From: Ligilactobacillus sp900765635
Lineage (GTDB): Bacteria > Bacillota > Bacilli > Lactobacillales > Lactobacillaceae
Direction: 5' to 3'
Assembly: GCF_949152225.1 (NCBI RefSeq)
Contig: NZ_CASCJC010000001.1
Location: 1,488,001 to 1,552,000 of the forward strand
DNA length: 64,000 nucleotides
Shown here: positions 36,822-45,570 of the stretch, one piece after another
Layout of the letters: each line of letters begins with the position of its first letter
Numbering within the stretch: position 1 is the first letter of the stretch
Notes under the pieces: generated by a model
Database searches by the model: none
Told to the model about the DNA's origin: nothing
What the model saw: the letters and a program-made list of their open reading frames with translations, nothing else
Program-made: the position numbers and the translations under genes

Positions 36822-37763
36822 TTAATCAACCACCATTTTCGTATATTCTGTCAATCCGTCTAATAAACTATATTTAGGCGAGTATCCTAAAGTTTTCAAA
36901 TTACTAATATCAGCTACAGAATCTTTAATATCTCCCGTGCGAGCTTCTTTGTATTCTACATTTAACTTTTTATCCATCGCTTTTTCAAAAGCATAAATAA
37001 CATCATTAAGTTCACTACTTACACCTGTTGCGACATTATAGACGTCCCAACAGGCTTCTTTTGTTTTTAATAAAAGATCTAAAACATTAATCACATCTTT
37101 AACATAAACGAAGTCACGAGTTTGTTTACCATCACCGTATAAAGTAAATGTTTTATCTCGGACTAAACAATTTTGGATAATTGATAAGACGCCTGAATAA
37201 GGTGAATTAGGATTTTGTTTTGGTCCATAAACATTAAAGAAACGTGTTGCTACTGTTGGAATGTTATATAAGCGTCCGTAAGTTAAAACATACCGTTCAC
37301 TTGCAAATTTATCAATTGCATAAGGAGTTAACGGACAGATGGGAGAAGTTTCTTTCTTAGGGAGTTCGGGATCATCGCCGTAAACAGCTGCTGATGAAGC
37401 AAAAATAATTTTTTTAACAGGAATTCCATATTTTCGAATTGTTTCTAAAATATGGATATTAGCCTCTTGATTAACAAGATGGGTATCATATGGTCTTGCA
37501 ACAGAGTCAGCTACACTAGCTATAGCAGCTAATAAAACGATATAGTCAAAACGTTCCTTTAATAACAATTTAGTCATAAAATCATAATTAGTTATGGATT
37601 CATTATAAAATGTACATTTATCTTCTGGTAAGTCTTCGATGTTTCTTAAAAGCCCCATTGATAAATCATCAACAATTACAACTTCATTACCTTCTTCGAC
37701 TACCTTGTATGCAAAATTCGAACCAATAAAGCCCGCTCCGCCTGTAATTAAATATTTTGCCAT
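36822..37763 (-). CDS. NAD-dependent nucleotide-sugar epimerase/dehydratase
   Basis: A 313-residue extended SDR with YLITGGAGFIGSNFAYKVV, FASSAAVYGDDPELP and catalytic PYAIDKFASERYV. It resembles GalE/WbpP-type UDP-hexose 4-epimerases, but specificity is not decided by visible residues. It is the first structural gene of the operon. The ATG at 37763 follows GAGGG with good spacing; the seven extra upstream codons are unlikely. Confidence 0.85.
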   Translation of the reverse strand: MAKYLITGGAGFIGSNFAYKVVEEGNEVVIVDDLSMGLLRNIEDLPEDKCTFYNESITNYDFMTKLLLKERFDYIVLLAAIASVADSVARPYDTHLVNQEANIHILETIRKYGIPVKKIIFASSAAVYGDDPELPKKETSPICPLTPYAIDKFASERYVLTYGRLYNIPTVATRFFNVYGPKQNPNSPYSGVLSIIQNCLVRDKTFTLYGDGKQTRDFVYVKDVINVLDLLLKTKEACWDVYNVATGVSSELNDVIYAFEKAMDKKLNVEYKEARTGDIKDSVADISNLKTLGYSPKYSLLDGLTEYTKMVVD

Positions 37764-38010
37764 TCCGTATATCCCTCGTTTCACATATACATCAATTTCT
37801 CAAAAAAACCACAAAATCAAAAGCTGATTTATCTAGGCAAAATACTGACTAAATAAATCGTTTCTCAATCTTGCGGTTTTGTATATTTCTCTTTACTTAT
37901 GACGGGCCGACTAGAGACGACCGTTTCTATGTAACGAATTACTTTCATTGTATCTTCCTCAAATCTTTTATCTCAAAAGTTTATTTTTCAATGAATAAAA
38001 CTTACCTATT
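37764..38010 (-). other. Leader region of the EPS operon
   Basis: About 240 bases lie between promoter and first gene. They hold a 27-codon frame behind GAGGAAG (37865-37948, MKVIRYIETVVSSRPVISKE...) and a small hairpin AAATCA-GCTT-TTGATTT followed by TGTGGTTTTTTTG that could attenuate transcription. Whether the short frame is translated is unknown. Confidence 0.45.
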
Positions 38011-38039
38011 ATTCTAACTTTTTTTGCAATTTTTGTAAA
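38011..38039 (-). promoter_or_regulatory. Promoter of the EPS operon
   Basis: On the minus strand TTTACA, a 17-base spacer and TAGAAT. It is the best promoter match upstream of the 24-kb cluster and faces the divergent gene at 38130. Confidence 0.65.
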
Positions 38040-38129
38040 CCGCTAATTCTACTTATAAAGTTAGCGCTTTTAAAATAATCAAAGTTTTTTATAATAAAAT
38101 TAATGAATATTTTCTTAGGAGTGATTATC

Positions 38130-39230
38130 TTGGTTAAAACCAATATTTTATCGCCCATTCCTGACGAAGAATGGCCTTGGATTAAACGTTTTTTCATCGA
38201 TCAAAAAATAAAAACATGGCAGGCTTGGTATAAACATGACTTATTCGATATCTTCAACTATACTCGTCTATCTCTTGATTCTGTCTATGAGATTCAATGG
38301 CGCTTAGCTGAAACCGTCCCTCACTTGCATCGCATCGATTTAAATAATCTTAGCGATATCAAACAAGCCAGCATGCCTTATCTGCCTAGCATTCACAATT
38401 ACCATAAGCACTGGTTTGAAGACTTGCCTTATCAGATTCTAGTAAGAAACTTCCGTAAGTACTATGACTTAGAAACAGAAATAGGTAAGGCTAAGATCAA
38501 AACTATCAGTCAATTACGCAGCTTTTTGCAACAAACACACTCATTTCTTCCTTATTATAGGGATTTTTATCATCAAGTTACTAGCGAACTTAATTTATTT
38601 ATGGGAAAAAAGATTACTTCTTTTAGTCAGCTTACTGAAATTGTTCCTGAATTGACTTGGCAAAACTACTTTTCACATATCAATCTCAATCAGCTATTAA
38701 CAGCAGCCCTTAGTTTAAAGAATTTCAAGGCTTTAAAAGCTGAGCTCTACGCTAAAAAAATTATTACTAATGAAGATCTATTGAGCTTTGATTTTAACAA
38801 TCAGATACTGACAATATGTCTTAATCGCAAATATTATACTACCTGCATTCTTAAGCCAAAACACCTAGCCTTGCCTTCAACTACTAATCCTGTCTTGGCA
38901 GACATCTATACTTGTTTATTAAAATACTTGTTGTTTCCTTTTACACATCAACAAGTCGTGACGCTTTATCATCAAAACTATCATATTTTGGCCAACTTAT
39001 TGTCTTTACCGCTTAAGCAGGTTTTACAACAAGAATATCTTTTTGAACCGACTGTTATTCACAAGTTTGACTCTGTGCATAATTTAACACTAGAGCAGTT
39101 CTTACAGTATGCATTGTCTTCACAGATTCCTAATTTTTCGCCTCAGACCTTGCGTAGTATCTTTTGTGGCTTAGATTATCTGTGGCTAGCACAAAACAAG
39201 TCTAAAAATGTAATCGTAATCAATTTTTAA
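38130..39230 (+). CDS. Hypothetical protein, about 366 residues
   Basis: I do not recognise this protein. It is soluble, rich in aromatic and basic residues (WPWIKRFFIDQKIKTWQAWY near the start) and predicted mostly helical, with repeated short units such as KIKTISQLRSF and KITSFSQLTEI that look like helix-turn elements. A TTG at 38130 sits seven bases after AGGAGTG and is the likely start; the ATG at 38103 has no ribosome site. It diverges from the EPS operon and precedes the possible ComK-like gene by 93 bases. Confidence 0.65.
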   Translation: MVKTNILSPIPDEEWPWIKRFFIDQKIKTWQAWYKHDLFDIFNYTRLSLDSVYEIQWRLAETVPHLHRIDLNNLSDIKQASMPYLPSIHNYHKHWFEDLPYQILVRNFRKYYDLETEIGKAKIKTISQLRSFLQQTHSFLPYYRDFYHQVTSELNLFMGKKITSFSQLTEIVPELTWQNYFSHINLNQLLTAALSLKNFKALKAELYAKKIITNEDLLSFDFNNQILTICLNRKYYTTCILKPKHLALPSTTNPVLADIYTCLLKYLLFPFTHQQVVTLYHQNYHILANLLSLPLKQVLQQEYLFEPTVIHKFDSVHNLTLEQFLQYALSSQIPNFSPQTLRSIFCGLDYLWLAQNKSKNVIVINF

Positions 39231-39323
39231 CATAAATGACTTATAAAAAAATAATTTGCCCATTCTTTATATAATGTGCTTTGTTAACCGGTTAATAATT
39301 TTAATAATTAAGAAGGCAAAATT

Positions 39324-40052
39324 ATGATTAATATTACAACAGATTTAGCCAACCTCGTTGACACAGCATTAGTAGACGAAGAGGCTGGTATTAGCAAGCA
39401 AACACTTTTAATTATCGATTGTCGTGCTCTTAACAAATCAACGGCCAAGTCGTTATTAATTCAAAGCGACGGACGGATGCTTGTTTCTAATAAAGAGACT
39501 GCTCGCCTAATCAACCAATTTTTAGACCGTCAACCAATCGGCTTACTACTCGCTAAAAGCGTCTTAAATTTACTAAAAATCAACGCTAAAGTAGCAGTTC
39601 CTTATGTCTTTGGCTCTACCATTCTCTTACCATTAGGAGGATATACTAGACACTCGACTAGTTGGATAATGTTGGGTAATGTCTTTGATCTTAACTTTTC
39701 AAACAGCACTACCTTATGCTTGACTGCTAAAGAAACAAAACAATCCTATCTGATCGAAGCTAATAAAACTTCTTTTTTGACTAACTTTAAAAATGCACTA
39801 GAGATTCATGATGTCTTACAAGCTCTAAGTACCGAAATGTTAAAGCAATGTCCAATAAAACAAGACTTACCTCCACAACTTTTGCGTTGGAGCTTAGATA
39901 ATCAACCATCTGTTTCACTACATGCATTCATGCACTCATGGCTGTTAACCATAACTAAAGCCGTCTATCGCAGTAGTGGAGATAATCTGTCAGATGAATA
40001 CTTAACAGAAATCTGTCATGAAATAGTTAAGTTATATGATAAATTAAATTAA
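39324..40052 (+). CDS. Possible ComK-like regulator
   Basis: A 242-residue protein. The central part, AKVAVPYVFGSTILLPLGG, TSWIMLGNVFDL and ANKTSFLTNFKNALEI, follows the ComK pattern of a P-x-hydrophobic strand, a T/S-x-W-I strand, a beta hairpin and an N/F-x-NQ helix. ComK is the competence transcription factor of bacilli, and diverged forms occur in lactobacilli. Similarity is only seen by eye. The protein has GAAGG before its ATG and a strong terminator behind it. Confidence 0.4.
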   Translation: MINITTDLANLVDTALVDEEAGISKQTLLIIDCRALNKSTAKSLLIQSDGRMLVSNKETARLINQFLDRQPIGLLLAKSVLNLLKINAKVAVPYVFGSTILLPLGGYTRHSTSWIMLGNVFDLNFSNSTTLCLTAKETKQSYLIEANKTSFLTNFKNALEIHDVLQALSTEMLKQCPIKQDLPPQLLRWSLDNQPSVSLHAFMHSWLLTITKAVYRSSGDNLSDEYLTEICHEIVKLYDKLN

Positions 40053-40061
40053 ATTAAAGAA

Positions 40062-40130
40062 AAACTGGTTAGGCATAGGCTTAACCAGTTTTTTATACTA
40101 AAAAACCGTGGCACCCACTGGATACCACGG
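40062..40130. terminator. Two back-to-back terminators
   Basis: AACTGGTTA...TTAACCAGTTTTTT (40062-40095) ends the plus-strand gene. CCGTGG...CCACGG (40106-40130), with a T-run on the minus strand, ends the DUF2922 gene. Confidence 0.85.
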
Positions 40131-40155
40131 CTGTTTAGAGCGTTATTCTTTTGTA

Positions 40156-40389
40156 CTAATCTTGATCTTCATCAAACAAAACAGTTTCTTGTTCATCAAT
40201 ATATGAAGCAGATACAGGCTTAGCATAAATCTGATCACCAGATTTATCAGCAAACATATTCAAACTCGCAATCTTTTGCATGGCTTGTTGTACTGCTGCT
40301 TTATCCAAATCAGAATCAACATAATTGAGCTTTAGATGGTGTACGCTACCTTTAACACTAGAACGAAATCCTAAATCTAAAATCTTCAT
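40156..40389 (-). CDS. DUF2922 family small protein
   Basis: A 77-residue protein with the DUF2922 pattern: LDLGFRSSVKGSVHHLKLNY, D-x-L-x4-V-x2-AM and IYAKPVSASYIDEQETVLF. The family is widespread in Firmicutes and nearly always next to a DUF1659 gene, as here. Its role is unknown. It is probably cytoplasmic and acidic at the C-terminus. Confidence 0.85.
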   Translation of the reverse strand: MKILDLGFRSSVKGSVHHLKLNYVDSDLDKAAVQQAMQKIASLNMFADKSGDQIYAKPVSASYIDEQETVLFDEDQD

Positions 40390-40410
40390 AATCTTTTTCC
40401 TCCTTTAAAA

Positions 40411-40623
40411 TTATTCTTCTACATCAGCTGCTAAAGTTTCAACTGTGGTCGTTGTTACATTGATTGTTTCTTGACCAGTCAACTCAGCGATTATTTCGGC
40501 AAAAGCTAAAACATTGTCATCGCTAGCTCCTTCAACAACATTGTTGTAAGAACGTTTACGACTATTGTCTGCGTCCACCTTTGATTCAATACTGATTGTT
40601 GTCTTATTCCAAGCTTTACTCAT
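40411..40623 (-). CDS. DUF1659 family small protein
   Basis: A 70-residue protein fitting DUF1659: a strand-forming start (WNKTTISIESKVD), RKRSYNNVVEGASDDNVLAF and an ending on E-TINVTTTTVETL. It forms a two-gene operon with the DUF2922 gene 21 bases downstream. GGGAG precedes the ATG. Function is unknown in all members known to me. Confidence 0.85.
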   Translation of the reverse strand: MSKAWNKTTISIESKVDADNSRKRSYNNVVEGASDDNVLAFAEIIAELTGQETINVTTTTVETLAADVEE

Positions 40624-40826
40624 TGTAATTAGCTCCCTTCTTGTTTTAAGTTTCTGTTCTTAGGCCTTTGAACATTATCTATCTTAAAACTTAGGCAAGT
40701 CTTTTTTGAGATGCATCAAACACTAATTTCCCTGCATCACTAATATTAAAAGCTTAAAAAACGCTAATTTTAAAGGATTTAGGTAAGGTGTAAGCAAAAA
40801 GGTAGTTAAAAAATTTTTGTACAAAA

Positions 40827-40853
40827 AAACACCCCCCTAAGAGGATGTTTTAG
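40827..40853 (-). terminator. Terminator of the cellobiose-type operon
   Basis: AAACATCCTC-TTAG-GGGGGTGTTT followed by T on the minus strand, ten bases past the EIIC stop. Confidence 0.8.
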
Positions 40854-40860
40854 ATATATG

Positions 40861-42156
40861 CTATTTTACATCAAGTTTTTCATTTTCAATCAATTGTTTT
40901 TCGTAAATCTTCAAGAATGGATAATAAATCAACATATCAATAATAATCAAGACTACAATCAAAACACTAGCCTTAATATCTAAGGTTGCAAAGAATGCCC
41001 CAAAAATTGACGGCATGTTCCACGAAACCATCGAAAATGTCTTAGCGATCATCCCAATATCCATCAATATATACGTAATAATTGCATTTACGGTTGGTGC
41101 TAACAAGAACGGAATAAAGAACAATGGATTAAGCATCAATGGCACCCCAAAGATAATCGGTTCTGAAATCCCAAATAAAGCCGGTAAAAAGCCCAAACGT
41201 CCTACGACATTCAATTGTTTAATTTTAGAAACTGATAATAGTATCGTCAACCCTAAGACCGCACCTGCTCCGCCGATAATAATAAAGTAGACATAATAAG
41301 AAGTCGTAAAGATATATGGTACTTGTTGACCGGCTAAATGCGCCGAAGCATTCACAGACAAGTTACCATCACGCAACGGTCCCAAGATTCCAGCCAAAGC
41401 AGCATCGTGAATTCCAAAGAACCAGAAGAAATGAACTATTAAAGAGATTAAAATAACAGAAGGTAGACTATCCGCTAATTTAAAAGCTGGTGAAATTGCA
41501 CTAAAGAACCATTCTGGCATACTTTGTCCTGTTGTTTTAAAGAGAGCATAGATAATAGTGTAAAGTAAAATCAACACCATTCCTGGTACCATCGAAGCAA
41601 AAACCGCAGATAGACTCGTTGGTACACTATCAGGCAATTTGATTCTCCCAAAGTTCTTTTGAATCATCAAACGGTATAACTCACCAGTCACAATCGCAAT
41701 CAACATTGCTGGAATAATTCCTTTACCATCAATGTAGGTAAAGTTTAAAGTATTAGCTTCAAATGTCATTTTAACAGGGAAAGTCACTAACACCATAAAC
41801 CCTACTAATGACAATAACATCGGAATGATTGTATCAATTTTATAGGATTTAACTAAAAAGTGTGTTAAAGCTAAACAAATATATAATGACATCGCCCCAA
41901 GCGTAAAAGCATACAACCAGTTTAGTAATACACCATTACTTTCGGCAAAATTTTGCCACATCAACAAAAAGCCATTCGTCGTTTTTTCAGTCACAGGCGG
42001 TGACTTCAAGATTGCAAAAACCCCGCCCATCAAGTTAATTGCAAGTAAACTGATAAATGAATCTCTAATCGCTAACAAATGACGTTGATTTCCCATCTTG
42101 TTAGCCAACGGCATCACTTTAGCTTCAACCATGCTTCCAAACGCTTTAAAATTCAT
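40861..42156 (-). CDS. PTS EIIC, lactose/cellobiose family
   Basis: A 431-residue EIIC permease domain with about ten helices. It has the family's FALTLGAMSLYICLA-like helix, HFFWFFGIHDAAL near residue 245 and the sugar-site GISEPIIFGVPLMLNP. It works with separate EIIA and EIIB proteins, which are not encoded here and must come from elsewhere. The GH1 enzyme upstream in the same operon would hydrolyse the phosphorylated product. A beta-glucoside such as cellobiose is likely but not proven. Confidence 0.92.
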   Translation of the reverse strand: MNFKAFGSMVEAKVMPLANKMGNQRHLLAIRDSFISLLAINLMGGVFAILKSPPVTEKTTNGFLLMWQNFAESNGVLLNWLYAFTLGAMSLYICLALTHFLVKSYKIDTIIPMLLSLVGFMVLVTFPVKMTFEANTLNFTYIDGKGIIPAMLIAIVTGELYRLMIQKNFGRIKLPDSVPTSLSAVFASMVPGMVLILLYTIIYALFKTTGQSMPEWFFSAISPAFKLADSLPSVILISLIVHFFWFFGIHDAALAGILGPLRDGNLSVNASAHLAGQQVPYIFTTSYYVYFIIIGGAGAVLGLTILLSVSKIKQLNVVGRLGFLPALFGISEPIIFGVPLMLNPLFFIPFLLAPTVNAIITYILMDIGMIAKTFSMVSWNMPSIFGAFFATLDIKASVLIVVLIIIDMLIYYPFLKIYEKQLIENEKLDVK

Positions 42157-42157
42157 G

Positions 42158-43609
42158 CTACAAGCCCTCCTTATTCAAATCCCACATACTCAAATAATTC
42201 TTGTTATATTCTCGCTTGCTTTCAATCACTGCCCCATTTGTCTGGCATACTTTTTGATACCAGTAATAGGAAGCTTTCTTCTTTCTTTGACAACCATTTT
42301 CAAAATCAACCGCCACTAAACCATAGCGTTTTTCTGTACCATTTTTCCAAGAGTATAAATCCATTGTCGACCAAACATAATAACCTCTAACATCGGCTCC
42401 ATCTTTGATACTACGCATAATTGCATCAATGTGTTCACTTAAATAACTAATTCGGAAATCATCATTGATTTCTTCTTTAGTTACATCTTCATAAGCGCCA
42501 ACCCCGTTTTCGGTAATATAAATTGGAACTTGATACTTTTCATACGCCATCATTATTCCATCGTATAACCCTTGCGGATAAATTTCGGTATCCCAATCCG
42601 TATATTCTGTGTCTGGTAAATCAAAAATCTGTTCAAACCAATCTTTAACAACAATCTTGCTAGTTCCTTTACCTGCTTTACCACTATTATTAATCTTTAA
42701 AATAGTTTCGCCACCTTGATACGGCGCAATCATTACGCGTGCGTAATAATTTAACCCGATAAAATCGACCGTATTTTTTTCAAAAACTGCTCGATCATTT
42801 GGTTCAATAAAATCTAGCTTGATTCCTGATGAGCTCAACTTAGTCAACAAATCTTCAGGAAAATAACCTAAGATAGCAGTATCTAAAATCCAGTTGTTGT
42901 AATAATTATCAGCATCTCTCATTGCTTGTCTTGTTGCAGGCGTATCATCAATGCCATAAATTGGGCCATAACTATGTACTACACCTATTTGTCCTGATAA
43001 ATGTAAACTATGATAAAGTTCAACAGCTCGTGCATTAGCTAACATCATATTATATGCAGCTTGTGCTGTTTTTTGAGCATCATTTAATCCTGGTGGGTAA
43101 TTGCCAATAAAATATCCACTAAATACGTAGTAACGTGGTTCATTAAATGTTGCCCATAATTTGACCTTAGCACCATACTCTGCAAAAAGTACTCGGCAGT
43201 AATCAACATAATGCGTGATTGTTTCACGATTCAACCAACCACCTAATTTTTCTAGATAATCTGGTAAATCCCAATGAAAAATCGTAATTAATGGTTCGAT
43301 ACCAGCTTTTAAACATTCATCGATTACATCATGATAAAACTTGATTCCTTTAGGATTCAATGTTCCTTGCAAATCCGTTATTATTCGATTCCAAGAAATC
43401 GAAAAACGATATGTTTTTTGGCCACATTCTTTCATCAAAGTGATATCTTCACGATAGCGATGATAAAAATCAGATGCTACATCACCGTTTTCTAAGTTAT
43501 TTTCGTGCAGATATACATCCCACAATGAAGGAGTTCTGCCGTCTTCATTCCATGCACCTTCACATTGATATGAAGCCGTAGCACTTCCCCACAAAAAGTC
43601 TTTTTTCAT
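42158..43609 (-). CDS. 6-phospho-beta-glucosidase, GH1
   Basis: A 483-residue GH1 enzyme of full length. The acid/base glutamate is in WATFNEPRYY, the nucleophile in IYITENGVGAYED, and the N-terminal motif is FLWGSATASYQCEGAW. C-terminal residues YSWKNGTEKRYGLV fit the family. It is one base from the EIIC gene and shares its promoter region with the divergent GntR regulator. The enzyme acts in the cytoplasm. Confidence 0.93.
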   Translation of the reverse strand: MKKDFLWGSATASYQCEGAWNEDGRTPSLWDVYLHENNLENGDVASDFYHRYREDITLMKECGQKTYRFSISWNRIITDLQGTLNPKGIKFYHDVIDECLKAGIEPLITIFHWDLPDYLEKLGGWLNRETITHYVDYCRVLFAEYGAKVKLWATFNEPRYYVFSGYFIGNYPPGLNDAQKTAQAAYNMMLANARAVELYHSLHLSGQIGVVHSYGPIYGIDDTPATRQAMRDADNYYNNWILDTAILGYFPEDLLTKLSSSGIKLDFIEPNDRAVFEKNTVDFIGLNYYARVMIAPYQGGETILKINNSGKAGKGTSKIVVKDWFEQIFDLPDTEYTDWDTEIYPQGLYDGIMMAYEKYQVPIYITENGVGAYEDVTKEEINDDFRISYLSEHIDAIMRSIKDGADVRGYYVWSTMDLYSWKNGTEKRYGLVAVDFENGCQRKKKASYYWYQKVCQTNGAVIESKREYNKNYLSMWDLNKEGL

Positions 43610-43641
43610 ACGCTCACTCCTTTTAATACAAAAACTAATAA

Positions 43642-43671
43642 AAAATACTACTTTTGTATTTTAACATACAA
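43642..43671. promoter_or_regulatory. Overlapping inverted repeats, likely GntR operator
   Basis: AAAATAC-7-GTATTTT (43642-43662) and TTGTAT-6-ATACAA (43654-43671) overlap in the region between the divergent PTS operon and the GntR gene. Both are perfect and close to the GH1 start, so they are good operator candidates. Confidence 0.5.
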
Positions 43672-43883
43672 CTTGAGTTTTAAAAACACATAAATTCGCC
43701 TTTTTGTTGTTTTTAAACCTAAAAATCGATTAAATATATAATTTTATTGTTTTTGTTTACGTTTTCTTTCTTAACATTCGTGTTTAATGTTTGTATTTTT
43801 TAGAAGAAATTTTACGAATATACAGATTTTACCTTTCCGTGCTAAAATTAATATTAGAAATTACACAGACGAGGAGTAACAAA

Positions 43884-44606
43884 ATGAAAAAGGAATCTAA
43901 AGTGCAGTTAGCATATGACTATATTTTCAAGCTTATTAAAAAAGGTATTATTCCATTTGAAAAGAAATTACCCACAGAAGACGAACTAGCACAAACCTTA
44001 AACGTCAGTCGTGTTACGATTCGCAAAGCTTTAGATATTTTAAAAGAAGATGGTTATGTTAAAGGACGACGTGGTCAAGGGAATTTCGTCATTAAAAATA
44101 TTCACGAAAAAAAGACCGTCTCTCTTGTAGCCGGTCAAAATCCTTTATATTCTTCATTACTAACTAAAATTGACAATATCGACTTTTCTTTTAGTAGCGA
44201 TTTTAGTAATGAACATGATAAATCCGCCCTCGAAATGGATTCAAGTGTCGTTATTCGTGCAACACGCTGGTATCAAAATAATCACCAAAATGTTGCTGTT
44301 TGCCACACAATTTTAGATCCTACCTTCTTTGAAGATAAAGAATTGGATTTTGCTAATTGCGAACAAAAACAAGTTCTTGCTTACTTAGAGGAACAACTTT
44401 ATCAAGATATTACTACTAGTCATCTTGAAGTTTTATTCGTGCATGTTGCATCTGAAGAATTTGAACAACCTATTTTCAACTCAACTCCTGAACAATTTAT
44501 CTTATTGCGTGAACAACTAACCAATTCTAATGGTAAATATATTTGCGAAAATAAGTTTTACCTTCCCCTAACTCAAGCACGCATCCGTCTATCTTTGACA
44601 AAATAA
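43884..44606 (+). CDS. GntR/HutC-family transcriptional regulator
   Basis: A 240-residue regulator: winged HTH at residues 8-75 (LPTEDELAQTLNVSRVTIRK, GYVKGRRGQGNFV) and a UTRA ligand-binding domain after it (VVIRATRWYQNN, VCHTILDP). It is divergent from the beta-glucoside EIIC-GH1 operon and probably represses it until a phospho-sugar binds. The ATG at 43884 after GAGGAG is preferred over an upstream ATG that has no ribosome site. Confidence 0.9.
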   Translation: MKKESKVQLAYDYIFKLIKKGIIPFEKKLPTEDELAQTLNVSRVTIRKALDILKEDGYVKGRRGQGNFVIKNIHEKKTVSLVAGQNPLYSSLLTKIDNIDFSFSSDFSNEHDKSALEMDSSVVIRATRWYQNNHQNVAVCHTILDPTFFEDKELDFANCEQKQVLAYLEEQLYQDITTSHLEVLFVHVASEEFEQPIFNSTPEQFILLREQLTNSNGKYICENKFYLPLTQARIRLSLTK

Positions 44607-44640
44607 AAGGGTGGCTGATAATCTCAGTCACCCTTTTATT
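44605..44640 (+). terminator. Terminator of the GntR gene
   Basis: Arms AAAAGGGTGGCTGA/TCAGTCACCCTTTT overlapping the stop codon. Confidence 0.85.
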
Positions 44641-44797
44641 CTTTTAATTTTAAACAACCTAATTAGATTTCTACACTAACTAGACTAAATCATTTATTCA
44701 CACCCTTAACTCCTACATATTCTTGAATAATCAATCTTCACTATAAATCATAGCTCCAATACTTTTATTGCACTTAATACCTAGTTATTTTACTAAA

Positions 44798-44828
44798 TAA
44801 AAAAGAACAGTAATTAACCATTACTGTC
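44798..44828 (-). terminator. Terminator of the VanZ-like gene
   Basis: ACAGTAAT-5-ATTACTGT and a T-rich run on the minus strand; it overlaps the last codons. Confidence 0.7.
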
Positions 44829-45372
44829 CTGACTTTTTAGAACCAATTTTAACTAACTTCAAACACCAACTCATGCATAAATATCCCAACAAACAGCCTA
44901 GCGAATTATGGATCATGTCGTCCCACTCAAACCAACCGCGTTTAAAGATTAACTGGCTAAACTCAATGGTCGCAGAAAACACTAAGCCCGCTAGCCAAGC
45001 AGTCTTCCAGGTTATCTTGTCTTTAAATGCCCATGGTAACAATAGCCCCATTGGAAACAACAAGGCAACATTTAAGAGATTTTCTAATAATAGCCACTTG
45101 TTATGATTTACAATGACTGCTCGCCACGACCAAAACGGCACCAACTCATAGATACGGACTGTACTAATCCGAGTTAAAACCGTCGAAGCATAGACAATCG
45201 CCATGAAATCAAATAAAACTAAACCCGCAAACATTTGTACAAGTGTAATTTTGTTTTGCTTAACTAAATAAGCTAAGATGATTGCAAGAATCGTCAAACA
45301 AACCATAAACGCCAAAGTCTCCCTCAAACTCCACGGTTTATTGTATGTGCGTACCAGTTGAAAGATATCCAT
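44821..45372 (-). CDS. VanZ-like membrane protein
   Basis: A 183-residue protein with four or five membrane helices. It contains VanZ-domain features: LLNVALLFPMGLLLPWAF, a TIEFSQLIF helix and RGWFEWDDMIHNSLGCLLGY, close to the family signature (R-x-D-x-D-D-x2-N-x2-G). Some VanZ proteins raise teicoplanin tolerance; most have no known role. The IS200/IS605 element ends only about 40-50 bases upstream of its start, so its native promoter may have been displaced. Confidence 0.85.
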   Translation of the reverse strand: MDIFQLVRTYNKPWSLRETLAFMVCLTILAIILAYLVKQNKITLVQMFAGLVLFDFMAIVYASTVLTRISTVRIYELVPFWSWRAVIVNHNKWLLLENLLNVALLFPMGLLLPWAFKDKITWKTAWLAGLVFSATIEFSQLIFKRGWFEWDDMIHNSLGCLLGYLCMSWCLKLVKIGSKKSGQ

Positions 45373-45419
45373 CTTATCCCAACCTTCTTATAATTTTCGT
45401 TCAATTATACTCCGTGAAC

Positions 45420-45570
45420 TACTCACCACTTAGCTAAACCTAACGGTTCTTAACGCTTGAAGTGGGAGTTTCTTGGGAAGAGAGCATACTTGATAGCGTA
45501 TTTCTTTACTAACAGCGGTGTCTCTTATTTACCAAGCTATCCCCGTAGTTCCTACGGTTCTTGATTATAT
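45420..45570 (-). ncRNA. Putative omega-RNA / right end of the IS element
   Basis: Downstream of tnpB the minus strand holds CCGTAG-GAA-CTACGG (45542-45556). Nearer the end, an outer stem CCACTT...AAGTGG encloses AACC-GTTA-GGTT. TnpB proteins use an RNA from exactly this place, with the guide taken from flanking DNA. The boundary of scaffold and guide (near 45410-45420) is not certain. Confidence 0.55.
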
